DNA from: Halieaceae bacterium
GTDB taxonomy: Bacteria; Pseudomonadota; Gammaproteobacteria; Pseudomonadales; Halieaceae
Assembly (NCBI GenBank): GCA_024224435.1
Contig: JAAENL010000275.1
Location: forward strand, 1 to 39,421
Length of the DNA: 39,421 nt
Reading direction: 5' to 3'
The notes under the pieces are model-generated. The model was given only the letters and a program-made list of their open reading frames with translations. It was not told where the DNA came from and did no database searches. Positions 1-7,567 of this stretch are shown in pieces (the first letter of the stretch is position 1; each line of letters opens with the position of its first letter). A program made the position numbers and the translations under genes.

Positions 1-810
1 GCCGAAGCGGAGGTGCAGCGACTTGAACAGAAATACAGTCGTTACACCAATGATTCACTGACATCTCGCATAAACCAGGCAGCAGGAAGTGGACAGGCTG
101 TTACCATAGATAACGAAACAGCTTGCCTGTTGCAGTATGCTGATACTGCCTGGAGAGCTAGTGATGGCCGTTTTGACTTAACGTCTGGTGTATTACACCG
201 CTGCTGGGACTTTCGCTCAAGTTGTTTGCCGTCTCAACAAAGAGTAGCTGAGACGTTGCAACTAGTCGGCTGGCAACATGTCATTTGGGATAGCACCTCA
301 ATCACTCTCCCGCTAGCGGGAATGGAAATCGATTTTGGCGGCTGTGTGAAAGAATATGCCGTTGACAGACTTGCCGCTTTACTTGAGAGTTTTGACATCC
401 GTGCATCCATGATCGATCTAGCAGGTGACCTGGCTGTGCGCGGAATACCCCAGAGTGGCTACTGGCCGGTCGGTATTCGCCATCCAGGGCACAGAGATCG
501 CCCCTTGGCAGGTATTCACATGATGGGAGGTGCTCTGGCCAGTAGCGGTGATTACGAACGTTGCATGCTGGTCAATGGTGTCCGTTATGGTCATATTTTA
601 CACCCTTGCACGGGATGGCCAGTGCAAGACGCACCTGTGGCGGTGAGTGTGTTGGCTCCACAATGCCTAGTTGCCGGAAGTTCCTCCACTATCGCCATGC
701 TGATGCCCGCAGAAGATTCTCGGCAATGGTTGCAGTCGCTGGGGTTACCCTGGCTACTTGTAGATGCACAACTTAACTGTTGGGGAACACTAGCCCAAAA
801 ACGTGAATGA
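1..810 (+). CDS. ApbE-family FAD:protein FMN transferase, 5'-truncated
   Basis: The reading frame is open from base 1, so the true start and any signal peptide lie outside the window. ApbE proteins move FMN from FAD onto a Thr/Ser of target flavoproteins, usually on the periplasmic side. Visible family marks are EQKYSRY and a DSLTSRIN segment near the N-terminus, FDLTSG, a GGCVKEYAVD segment where the classic family has GG-x-x-KG-x-x-x-D, DLAGDLAVRG, and HILHPCTGWPV near the C-terminus. The usual magnesium-binding aspartate in the A-D-A-x-x-T segment is replaced by glycine in VAGSSSTIAML, while the threonine is kept. From memory, a KEYA-type subfamily with these changes exists, so activity cannot be excluded. 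The target flavoprotein is not in view. GC is lower (about half) than in the housekeeping genes downstream. Membership of the superfamily is secure; transferase activity is not. Confidence 0.85.
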   Translation, partial: AEAEVQRLEQKYSRYTNDSLTSRINQAAGSGQAVTIDNETACLLQYADTAWRASDGRFDLTSGVLHRCWDFRSSCLPSQQRVAETLQLVGWQHVIWDSTSITLPLAGMEIDFGGCVKEYAVDRLAALLESFDIRASMIDLAGDLAVRGIPQSGYWPVGIRHPGHRDRPLAGIHMMGGALASSGDYERCMLVNGVRYGHILHPCTGWPVQDAPVAVSVLAPQCLVAGSSSTIAMLMPAEDSRQWLQSLGLPWLLVDAQLNCWGTLAQKRE

Positions 811-1100
811 AGCACACAGTTCGGTTATACGTTGGTAAATTGAAGTGACCTTGCCGATTGCCGTCATCCGAAATACATTGCCTTTCAGACGACCCTTACC
901 TTAAAGGGAACAAAAAACCAGTTTTTCAGGTCCACTTAGTGAATACATAGGGATAAGGGAGGAGTATCGCTAACTGCTATGCCCTAACCACTTTAGGCAA
1001 ACTAAAAGGGAGTGCTTTAACTCGAAAGCTATAATGATAAATGTTAGATATATCAATAACGTGGCCAACCTAGCATGAAGATTTAGTGTCTCGAACTGGC

Positions 1101-1116
1101 CGCGACTGTCGTCGCG
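1101..1116. repeat. Inverted repeat CGCGAC-TGTC-GTCGCG
   Basis: A perfect 6-bp GC-rich stem with a tetraloop inside otherwise AT-rich noncoding DNA. No T-run follows on either strand, so it is not a classic intrinsic terminator. It could be a protein-binding site or an RNA hairpin. Confidence 0.5.
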
Positions 1117-1403
1117 AGTAGTCTGCGTCACTCAATTTAGCTTTCTAAAAGCAAACTCTACTCGAAGGCCTCTATGTGAAAAAGCGCTCGACCTTTGGGC
1201 CGCTCTGGAAGGGCCGCTTTAGGTCTGAAGGCAATGTTCGCGCTATGTCGGCTTTCCTCTTTTAGGTAATGTGAGGTTTTGAGGAAAATTGGCTCGGATT
1301 TTATGACCGCTTTTCACCAGAAGCCGATGCAGTAAAGCTGAAGTTTTTGGCAGGTTTAACTTCCGCTTCTGTCTAGCCTGAGACGGTGCTATTCCAAACT
1401 TTG

Positions 1404-1483
1404 TTAACAACTTTATTTATTAGAGCGGTTTCCCAACAAAGAAAAATCAGAGGTTTACGAAGCTATTAATTAACAACTTTATT
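1404..1483. repeat. Pair of 14-bp direct repeats TTAACAACTTTATT
   Basis: Identical copies at 1404-1417 and 1470-1483, 66 bp apart start to start, both within 135 bp upstream of the doxX-like start codon. They are AT-rich and may be paired regulator sites or remnants of insertion or duplication. Confidence 0.6.
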
Positions 1484-1534
1484 GTTCACCGACAGAAAAA
1501 AACTATCAATGCGACGCTTCATGAGAGGTTACCA

Positions 1535-1921
1535 ATGAGATATGCACTAATCACTGCCGGCCGTGTGCTGTTAGCACTGTATTTTCTCGTGCCCGGGATC
1601 GCAAAGTTTGTATCATGGAATATGCATGTAGAGCTCATGGAAGCTCACAACATGATTATGGTGCCGGCTTTATTGGCGATCGCAGGTATTGTTCAAATTG
1701 GTGGCAGTGTCTTTCTGTTGTTGAACAAACAGGTAGTCGTTTGCGCGCTTGGTTTTGCCGTGATGATCCTACTGATAAACCTCAATTTGCACGACTTTTG
1801 GAATGCCTATGAAGGTATTGATGCCAAACACGAGACGCAGAACTTCGTTAAAAATTTGGGAATATTTGCCGGTTTGTTATTGCTGGCGGCAGTCGATATG
1901 GAAAAGGCACCTGAAAAGTGA
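1535..1921 (+). CDS. DoxX-family small membrane protein
   Basis: 128 residues with four hydrophobic segments (roughly residues 5-24, 42-63, 68-86 and 104-122) and the typical DoxX opening GRVLLALYFLVPGIAKF. DoxX-family members sit in the inner membrane. Some are linked to thiosulfate:quinone oxidoreductase or redox stress complexes, but most have no settled role. An AGAGG stretch just upstream of the ATG serves as ribosome binding site. The gene follows a long AT-rich noncoding stretch and shares its lower GC, suggesting an accessory origin. No partner gene for a respiratory complex is next to it, so no substrate can be named. Confidence 0.8.
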   Translation: MRYALITAGRVLLALYFLVPGIAKFVSWNMHVELMEAHNMIMVPALLAIAGIVQIGGSVFLLLNKQVVVCALGFAVMILLINLNLHDFWNAYEGIDAKHETQNFVKNLGIFAGLLLLAAVDMEKAPEK

Positions 1922-2059
1922 ATGCGTCTGCGGTAAGCAGGAAAGGACTAAAAACAACGATTAACCTATGGCATCTGTGAATGGAACACAGATCGACAAC
2001 GAATTACCATTGCGGCTTGCTGACTGGGGGCGCCCATCGGAGGTGTGCCCCCTGACCCG

Positions 2060-2425
2060 CTACTTGGCGTTGGCCGCTTTGTAAGCCCTCAGTTCAGCAT
2101 TGAACTTAACGGCGACCTCTTCTTCCGCAGCTACTGATGCGTTGTATTGATTATTCAGAGTTGCGACTGCGTTTGCCAGCGCCGGGTCGGATTCGTCACC
2201 CAGGGCTGCTTGCTCAGCGGGCTCCATTTTTTCATCTAGACAAACTCGATAGGCGGTGTTATCGGCTTGATAGGCTCTCACGGCGGTCTGCCCCGCCAGC
2301 ATTTCCTGCTCACCGGCAGTCGCACCATCCGGTAGCGTGGGTACTTCGGGCATAGTGCAGTCTTCAGCAAAAGCTGAACTGCTTACGAGGGCCAAACAGA
2401 AAAGAGAGGGCTTGATCAGGTTCAT
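2060..2425 (-). CDS. Small exported protein of unknown function
   Basis: 121 residues beginning with a clear Sec signal peptide (residues 1-20, hydrophobic FCLALVSSSAFA, likely cleaved before ED). The mature part is acidic, rich in Ala and Glu and probably helical, with two cysteines (the one just after the cleavage site and one in YRVCLDE) that could pair in the periplasm. I do not recognise a named family. It lies alone, downstream of the SPOR-domain gene on the same strand with about 80 bp between them, so it may have its own promoter. A GC-rich inverted repeat lies just past its stop (about 2025-2052) but lacks a T-run. Confidence 0.75.
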   Translation of the reverse strand: MNLIKPSLFCLALVSSSAFAEDCTMPEVPTLPDGATAGEQEMLAGQTAVRAYQADNTAYRVCLDEKMEPAEQAALGDESDPALANAVATLNNQYNASVAAEEEVAVKFNAELRAYKAANAK

Positions 2426-2504
2426 GGCGTATCCTCACAGAATAACGGTATAAGAAAGAAAACAGTAGCAGGAGATTGGCTCCCTGCCAAGTCGAAAGGT
2501 CGAT

Positions 2505-3569
2505 TCAATCCTGCCCCACCCAGAGGCGGGACACCCCCAGTGCTTTCTCGAGCCCGCGCGCCACTTTATTTCCTTCGTCGCGGTCGGCAAGTCCGATAAC
2601 GCGGACGCGGTAATACGTTTTGCCGTCCTTTACCACCGCCACGACTACGGTTTTGCCCGCGGCTGGTTTCAGCTGTGCTGCCGATGTTTCCGCTGTGCTT
2701 TTTGAGGTGTAAGAGGCGAAGTTGACGAACCAGTCGCCGCCGCTGGGCGCGCTAGGCGCGGGCTTGGGCGGCGTTGTTTTGGCGGGTGCTTGGCGAGCTA
2801 CGGGGGTAGCGCTGCTCACCTCCGCAGCAGCGGCCGGTTCAGGTTTGACAGATTTTGGAGCTTGGCTCTCTGGCGTTGCGGCGAGGCTGGCCTCCAGCGC
2901 GGCGATTGCTTCCTGCAGCATGCGGTTTTCCTGGGCCAGGACCTCGGCAAGTTTAGCAAGTTCGGCATTGGAGCGCTGCAGCTCTCGCAGGGCCTCCCGG
3001 TTGTCGCGGATGTCGTCTGGACTGACGCTGGTAGCCAGCGTAGCGCGGAGCTCTTGCAATTCTTCTTGTGCGTCAGCCCTTTCCTGCAGGACTCCGTAGG
3101 CACCGATGCCCAATATCACCAGAGCGATTGCAGCCACAACGACGAGCCGCAGCGGCCAGCCTGAATCGGTGTGCTCTTGCTCAAGGTACTCTTCCTCGTC
3201 CCACTCTTCGTCCTCATCGCGGGTGTCCGACTGGAGCGGCTCATCGGTATCCACGTTCCCGGTGTCTGGGTTGGAGGCGAGCTGTGACGGGTCGTACTGA
3301 GACTCATTGTCTTGAAAAAGATGGCTGGTTTCTTCTTCCTCAGCGATGTCTTCGGCACCATAGCCAGATGAAAAATCAGTATCACGGTCGGGTTCCTCGT
3401 AATTTTCGAGGTCATCGTCAAATTCGCCTATCCTTGGCTCAGCGCGGACATCACCATCAGAAAGACGGCGCTGTCGGGGTGACAATGCGTCAGGCGTTCC
3501 AGGGCGATCATTATCATTGTTGTCCATGGCTGAAGCTACCTGCACGTTTCGACGGCTTTCAGCGAGCAT
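2505..3569 (-). CDS. SPOR-domain membrane protein with acidic cytoplasmic N-terminus
   Basis: About 354 residues. Order: a disordered, very acidic N-terminal region (about residues 15-135, with Asp/Glu runs such as DEDEEWDEEE), one membrane helix (about 141-161), a coiled coil (about 165-230), a Pro/Ala-rich linker, and a C-terminal SPOR domain (about 278-352, starting GDWFVNFASY). SPOR domains bind denuded peptidoglycan glycan strands, often at the division septum, so this is probably a type II inner-membrane protein facing the periplasm. The ATG at 3569 has GAGGTG eight bases upstream; a GTG at 3578 and an ATG inside (MDNNDN) are other options. It is divergent from uvrD. It is not one of the classic FtsN, DamX, DedD or RlpA proteins by recognisable features, so no gene name is given. 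Confidence 0.85.
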   Translation of the reverse strand: MLAESRRNVQVASAMDNNDNDRPGTPDALSPRQRRLSDGDVRAEPRIGEFDDDLENYEEPDRDTDFSSGYGAEDIAEEEETSHLFQDNESQYDPSQLASNPDTGNVDTDEPLQSDTRDEDEEWDEEEYLEQEHTDSGWPLRLVVVAAIALVILGIGAYGVLQERADAQEELQELRATLATSVSPDDIRDNREALRELQRSNAELAKLAEVLAQENRMLQEAIAALEASLAATPESQAPKSVKPEPAAAAEVSSATPVARQAPAKTTPPKPAPSAPSGGDWFVNFASYTSKSTAETSAAQLKPAAGKTVVVAVVKDGKTYYRVRVIGLADRDEGNKVARGLEKALGVSRLWVGQD

Positions 3570-3738
3570 AGCAGACACCTCGCGGAATTGCGTTGGCGGA
3601 GTCCTCGAGGAGGTATTATTACGGCAAGTCCGGATGGCGCGTGGGCGTCAAACAGGATTATGTACTACCGATAAGAAAGCGACTATAGCGCGTGATAAAG
3701 AGTACGTTCAAAGGAGCGATTTTCGTTAGAATGGCGCG

Positions 3739-5889
3739 ATGGACGTATCCGATATTTTATCGCCTCTTAATGAGGCCCAGCGCGACGCGGTCACTGCGGA
3801 AGACCGGAACCTGTTGGTGCTGGCTGGCGCTGGCAGCGGCAAGACCCGGGTGTTGGTGCACCGTATAGCGTGGTTGATTCGGGCAGAGAATTATTCCCCC
3901 TGGTCAATCTTGGCGGTGACATTTACTAACAAGGCAGCCCGGGAAATGCGTAACCGCATAGAGGATATGCTGCAAATCCCCGCGCAAGGGATGTGGGTCG
4001 GCACCTTTCACGGGTTGGCGCATCGTTTGCTCAAGGCGCACTGGCGCGATGCAGGACTCCCGCAGAATTTCCAGATATTGGATAGTGACGATCAACTGCG
4101 TCTGGTCAAGCGGGTGTGCCGCGAGATGGAGCTTGATGACGCTCGCTGGCCTCCGAAGCAGGCCATGTGGTACATCAATAGCGCCAAGGATGAAGGCCTG
4201 CGCAGCACCCATGTGGATACTCCCCCAGGCGATCTTTTTGCTCGAACAATGAAGGAGGTTTATCGCAATTATGAGATTGCCTGTGACCGGGCAGGGCTCG
4301 TAGATTTTGCCGAGCTACTTTTGCGTGCGCATGAGCTCTGGCTCAAAAACCCCGAAATTCTGCGTCATTACCAACAGCGGTTTCAACAAATTCTCGTCGA
4401 TGAGTTTCAGGACACCAACACTATTCAATATGCGTGGCTGCGGGTGTTGGCCGGAAAAGATATACCTGTCGCGGCAGTGGGCGACGACGATCAGTCTATC
4501 TATGGCTGGCGCGGGGCAAAAATTGAAAATATCCAGTGCTTCAATGAAGACTTCGAGGGCACCCGGATCATTAGACTGGAGCAGAATTACCGCTCTACCC
4601 AAACGATTCTGCAAGCCGCCAACGGTGTAATCGCGCATAATTTCGGGCGACTGGGTAAGGAATTGTGGACCGCCGGGGAGTCGGGCGATCCAGTCAGCCT
4701 CTATGCGGCTTACAACGAGCACGACGAAGCGCGGTATATTGTGGAGCAGGCGGGGCAGTGGCTGAACGAAGGCAACACACGTGCTTCGGCCGCAATTCTG
4801 TACCGCTCCAACGCGCAATCCAGAGTGTTGGAAGAGGCTCTTATTCAGGCCGATATCCCCTATCGTATATACGGTGGCCAGCGTTTCTATGAGCGTCTGG
4901 AAATCCGTAACGCGCTGGCCTATTTGCGATTACTTCTTAATCGCAGCGATGATGCGGCGCTAGAACGCGTGATCAATACGCCGCCCCGTGGCATCGGTAG
5001 CAAAACGCTTGACGTAGTGCGAGATTGCGCGCGCACCAGGAGTATTTCCCTGTGGCAAGCGATTCGAGCAGTGCTGGACGAAAAGCCCTTGCCCGCCAGG
5101 GCGCTGGGCGCGCTGGAAGGATTTACAACGCTCATCGACGAAATGGATTCAGGGATTGAGGCACTTACTTTGGAAGAAGCGGTTGAACTGGCGGTAGACT
5201 CCTCCAGTTTGATTGATTATCACGGCAAGGAGAAAGGCGAAAAAGGCCAGGCTCGGGTGGAAAACCTGCAAGAACTGATAGGCGCCGCCGGGCAATTTAA
5301 TCCCGAGGACGAGGCCCTGACTCCATTGCAACAATTTCTTGATCGGGCAGCGCTGGATGCGGGAGAAGCGCAGGCGGGGGAGCATGAAGACAGCGTGCAG
5401 CTCATGACGCTGCACTCTGCGAAGGGCTTGGAGTTTCCTCTTGTTTTTTTGGCGGGAATGGAGGAGAACCTGTTTCCGCATCAAATGTCACTGGAAGAAC
5501 CGGGGCGATTGGAGGAGGAGCGCCGGTTGTGTTACGTGGGGATTACCCGCGCTATGGAAAAGCTGGTAATAACCTATGCTGAGTGCCGACGATTGCACGG
5601 CAGCGATTCTTTCAACACGCCTTCCCGGTTTGTGCGTGAAATTCCTCCCGAGTTGTTACAGGAGGTTCGCATTCAGGGGACGGTGGCGGTGCCGGTCAGC
5701 AGTATGAGCGCGATACAGGTGCCCGAGACCGATCTATCGCTGGGTCAGCGCGTCTACCATCAAGTTTTTGGAGAAGGGGTCGTGTTAAACTTTGAGGGGC
5801 GCGGCGGCAGCGCCAGAGTAGAAGTGAATTTCGATACCGAGGGAGGCAAGTGGCTGGTGCTGCAATATGCCAACCTGCAATTGCTATAA
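3739..5889 (+). CDS. uvrD: DNA helicase II (UvrD)
   Basis: 716 residues, near the E. coli length of 720, and very similar from the first residues. It is a 3'-5' SF1A helicase that unwinds DNA in nucleotide-excision and mismatch repair. Visible motifs: Walker A AGAGSGKT (29-36), TFTNKAAREM, VGTFHGLAHR, DEFQDTN (Walker B), GDDDQSIYGWRG, EQNYRST, LHSAKGLEF and YVGITRA, then the C-terminal Tudor-like segment that contacts RNA polymerase (YHQVFGEGVVLNFEG). No good ribosome binding site lies close to the ATG. No LexA box (CTGT-N8-ACAG) is seen upstream, unlike E. coli uvrD. All helicase motifs look intact. Confidence 0.97.
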   Translation: MDVSDILSPLNEAQRDAVTAEDRNLLVLAGAGSGKTRVLVHRIAWLIRAENYSPWSILAVTFTNKAAREMRNRIEDMLQIPAQGMWVGTFHGLAHRLLKAHWRDAGLPQNFQILDSDDQLRLVKRVCREMELDDARWPPKQAMWYINSAKDEGLRSTHVDTPPGDLFARTMKEVYRNYEIACDRAGLVDFAELLLRAHELWLKNPEILRHYQQRFQQILVDEFQDTNTIQYAWLRVLAGKDIPVAAVGDDDQSIYGWRGAKIENIQCFNEDFEGTRIIRLEQNYRSTQTILQAANGVIAHNFGRLGKELWTAGESGDPVSLYAAYNEHDEARYIVEQAGQWLNEGNTRASAAILYRSNAQSRVLEEALIQADIPYRIYGGQRFYERLEIRNALAYLRLLLNRSDDAALERVINTPPRGIGSKTLDVVRDCARTRSISLWQAIRAVLDEKPLPARALGALEGFTTLIDEMDSGIEALTLEEAVELAVDSSSLIDYHGKEKGEKGQARVENLQELIGAAGQFNPEDEALTPLQQFLDRAALDAGEAQAGEHEDSVQLMTLHSAKGLEFPLVFLAGMEENLFPHQMSLEEPGRLEEERRLCYVGITRAMEKLVITYAECRRLHGSDSFNTPSRFVREIPPELLQEVRIQGTVAVPVSSMSAIQVPETDLSLGQRVYHQVFGEGVVLNFEGRGGSARVEVNFDTEGGKWLVLQYANLQLL

Positions 5890-5945
5890 TAAATAACGCT
5901 TTTTCGCACCGCTGTTTTGGCGAGCCCTGATCAGGACAACGTACC

Positions 5946-7115
5946 ATGAGCACCGCATCCACTGAAAAGCGCTACACACCCCTGATCATCCTAATCCTGG
6001 TTGCCGCGCTGGTAATGACGCTCGGTCTCTGGGCTCGGGATATATCGATCAGTACTCGCGACGCAGAACTTACCGCGGATTCTGCGGGGGCGGTAAACGG
6101 CAGGCAATTTGAGTGGAAGCTCATTACTACCTGGCCCAAGCATTTCCCGGGCCTGGGCTCTGCGCCTGAGAACTTTGCTCGCTATGTGAATGAGATGAGC
6201 GGTGGGCGCCTGAAGATACGTGTTTATGGCGCCGGAGAAATTGTGCCTGCGCTGGAAGTCTTTGACGCCGTTTCTCTCGGTGTGGTTGATGCCGGGCATG
6301 GAGCCGCCTATTACTGGAAAGGTAAAGTCCCCGCCTCTGTGTTTTTTACCGCGGTACCTTTTGGCATGACTGCTCAGGAGATGAACGGGTGGCTGCACTA
6401 TGGTGGCGGCATCGAACTGTGGCGGGAAACCTATGCGCCCTATAACCTCGTGCCTTTCGCTGGGGGCAGTACAGGCGTGCAGATGGCGGGGTGGTACAAC
6501 CGCGAAATTGAATCCATTGATGACCTCAAGGGTCTGAATATGCGGATCCCCGGAATGGCCGGCGAGGTGTTCGCCGCTGCAGGAGGCACCGCTGTGCGCA
6601 TTGCAGGCGGCGAGCTATACACGTCGATGCAAACCGGGGTTATCGATGCTCTTGAGTGGGTTGGGCCTTATAACGACCTGGCATTCGGCTTTCAGGAGGT
6701 TGCCAAGTACTACTACTATCCCGGCTGGCATGAGCCCGGGGCGATGCTGGAGTTCATTGTGAATCAGGATTCCCTGAGTGCCCTGCCGCAGGATTTGCAG
6801 GCAATCGTCAAGTACGCTGCGCGGGCTGTAAACCAGGACATGCTGGACGAGTACACCGCGCGGAACAACAATGCGTTGAAGAGCCTGATCGAGGAGCACG
6901 GCGTGCAATTGCGCAGGCTGCCCGATGATGTGCTATTGGCGCTCTGGCAGGGCACCCAGGAGGTAATGGACAAGCTGGTCGCTACAGACCCCATGGCCGC
7001 GAAGGTGTATGACTCCTATCGCGACTTTTACAACGGCGTACGCAACTACCATCACATCTCGGAACAATCGTACATTAACACCAGGGACCGTGTGCTCGGC
7101 GACGAGGACTATTAG
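5946..7115 (+). CDS. TRAP transporter substrate-binding protein (DctP/TakP-like)
   Basis: 389 residues. An N-terminal hydrophobic helix (about 11-29) has no obvious signal-peptidase site, so the protein may stay anchored in the inner membrane. The periplasmic binding domain follows (WKLITTWPKHFPGLGSAPENFAR to the end). Overall it resembles the branch containing alpha-keto acid and mannitol/chloroaromatic binding proteins (TakP/FcbT1 type), with LKGLNMRIPGMAGEVF and GVIDALEWVGPYND as family-like segments. A monocarboxylate or keto acid ligand is plausible but unproven. It lies 56 bp after uvrD and faces its permease genes (dctM, dctQ) on the opposite strand with yciA between them, instead of forming the usual dctPQM operon. 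Confidence 0.9.
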   Translation: MSTASTEKRYTPLIILILVAALVMTLGLWARDISISTRDAELTADSAGAVNGRQFEWKLITTWPKHFPGLGSAPENFARYVNEMSGGRLKIRVYGAGEIVPALEVFDAVSLGVVDAGHGAAYYWKGKVPASVFFTAVPFGMTAQEMNGWLHYGGGIELWRETYAPYNLVPFAGGSTGVQMAGWYNREIESIDDLKGLNMRIPGMAGEVFAAAGGTAVRIAGGELYTSMQTGVIDALEWVGPYNDLAFGFQEVAKYYYYPGWHEPGAMLEFIVNQDSLSALPQDLQAIVKYAARAVNQDMLDEYTARNNNALKSLIEEHGVQLRRLPDDVLLALWQGTQEVMDKLVATDPMAAKVYDSYRDFYNGVRNYHHISEQSYINTRDRVLGDEDY

Positions 7116-7136
7116 CGTCTATCGGCTCGAGAGCGT

Positions 7137-7529
7137 TTACTGCTGAATGGCGCGTGTTCTTCCGTTCTGATCAATAGCGACAAACACAAACTCGCCCTCG
7201 GTAACCTTCAGGGGGTCACCACTTTGCTGGGAATTGATCCAGACCTCTACCAGAATACGAATCGAGCTGCGGCCGATATCGAGCACTTCACAATAGCACG
7301 ACACAACAGCACCCACGTGCACTGGTGTCAGGAAAGACATACCGTTGATTGCGACGGTGGAGGCGCGGCCATCAGCTACCTTCATCGCGGTAATTAGCCC
7401 CGCTATGTCCATCTGCGACAGGAGCCAGCCTCCGAAAATATCGCCACTGGCATTCGTATCCTTTGGCATGGCAACTGTTTGCAGCGCGAGCGTGCCTCCA
7501 GGCCCGGGTGTAGTGTCAATATCGTTCAT
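7137..7529 (-). CDS. yciA: Acyl-CoA thioesterase, YciA-type hotdog protein
   Basis: 130 residues, matching YciA in length and sequence. The family hydrolyses acyl-CoA to free acid and CoA as a hexamer of hotdog folds. Family marks are AMPKDTNASGDIFGGWLLSQMD (given here in part), where the Asn-x-x-Gly-Asp-x-Phe segment carries the active-site aspartate, followed by a conserved MSFLTPVHVGAVVSCY segment and EVW. It lies 38 bp downstream of dctM on the same strand, so it is probably the last gene of a dctQ-dctM-yciA transcript. The pairing may link acid uptake with CoA-ester turnover, which is inference. Confidence 0.93.
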   Translation of the reverse strand: MNDIDTTPGPGGTLALQTVAMPKDTNASGDIFGGWLLSQMDIAGLITAMKVADGRASTVAINGMSFLTPVHVGAVVSCYCEVLDIGRSSIRILVEVWINSQQSGDPLKVTEGEFVFVAIDQNGRTRAIQQ

Positions 7530-7567
7530 CTCGATCGCCTGCTACCGGCCAATTGCCGGCTATCTTT

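Larger units (their letters stand above)
811..1534. other. AT-rich region without a recognisable gene
   Basis: About 720 bp between the apbE-family stop and the doxX-like start with no convincing reading frame on either strand. Hand count over 841-1500 gives about 43% GC, clearly below the neighbouring housekeeping DNA. It contains a perfect 6-bp inverted repeat with a 4-base loop (1101-1116), four imperfect CCGCTYT motifs (near 1200, 1214, 1307 and 1363), two GGGCCGCT copies 15 bp apart (about 1197 and 1212), and a 14-bp direct repeat (1404-1417 and 1470-1483). No transposase, integrase or tRNA was found. It could be decayed mobile DNA, a long regulatory region or an unrecognised RNA gene; the sequence does not decide. 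Confidence 0.6.

Noticed and set aside
1190-1484. Integron attC-like or cassette-array remnant
   Set aside because: CCGCTTT motifs and AACAA/GTT pieces recall such DNA, but no paired RYYYAAC/GTTRRRY sites with the needed symmetry and no integrase were found.
2025-2052. Terminator after the small exported protein
   Set aside because: GGGGGC and GCCCCC can pair, but the loop is long and no T-run follows on the minus strand.
3579-3738. Possible LexA (SOS) box before uvrD
   Set aside because: No CTGT-N8-ACAG or close match is present in the gap.
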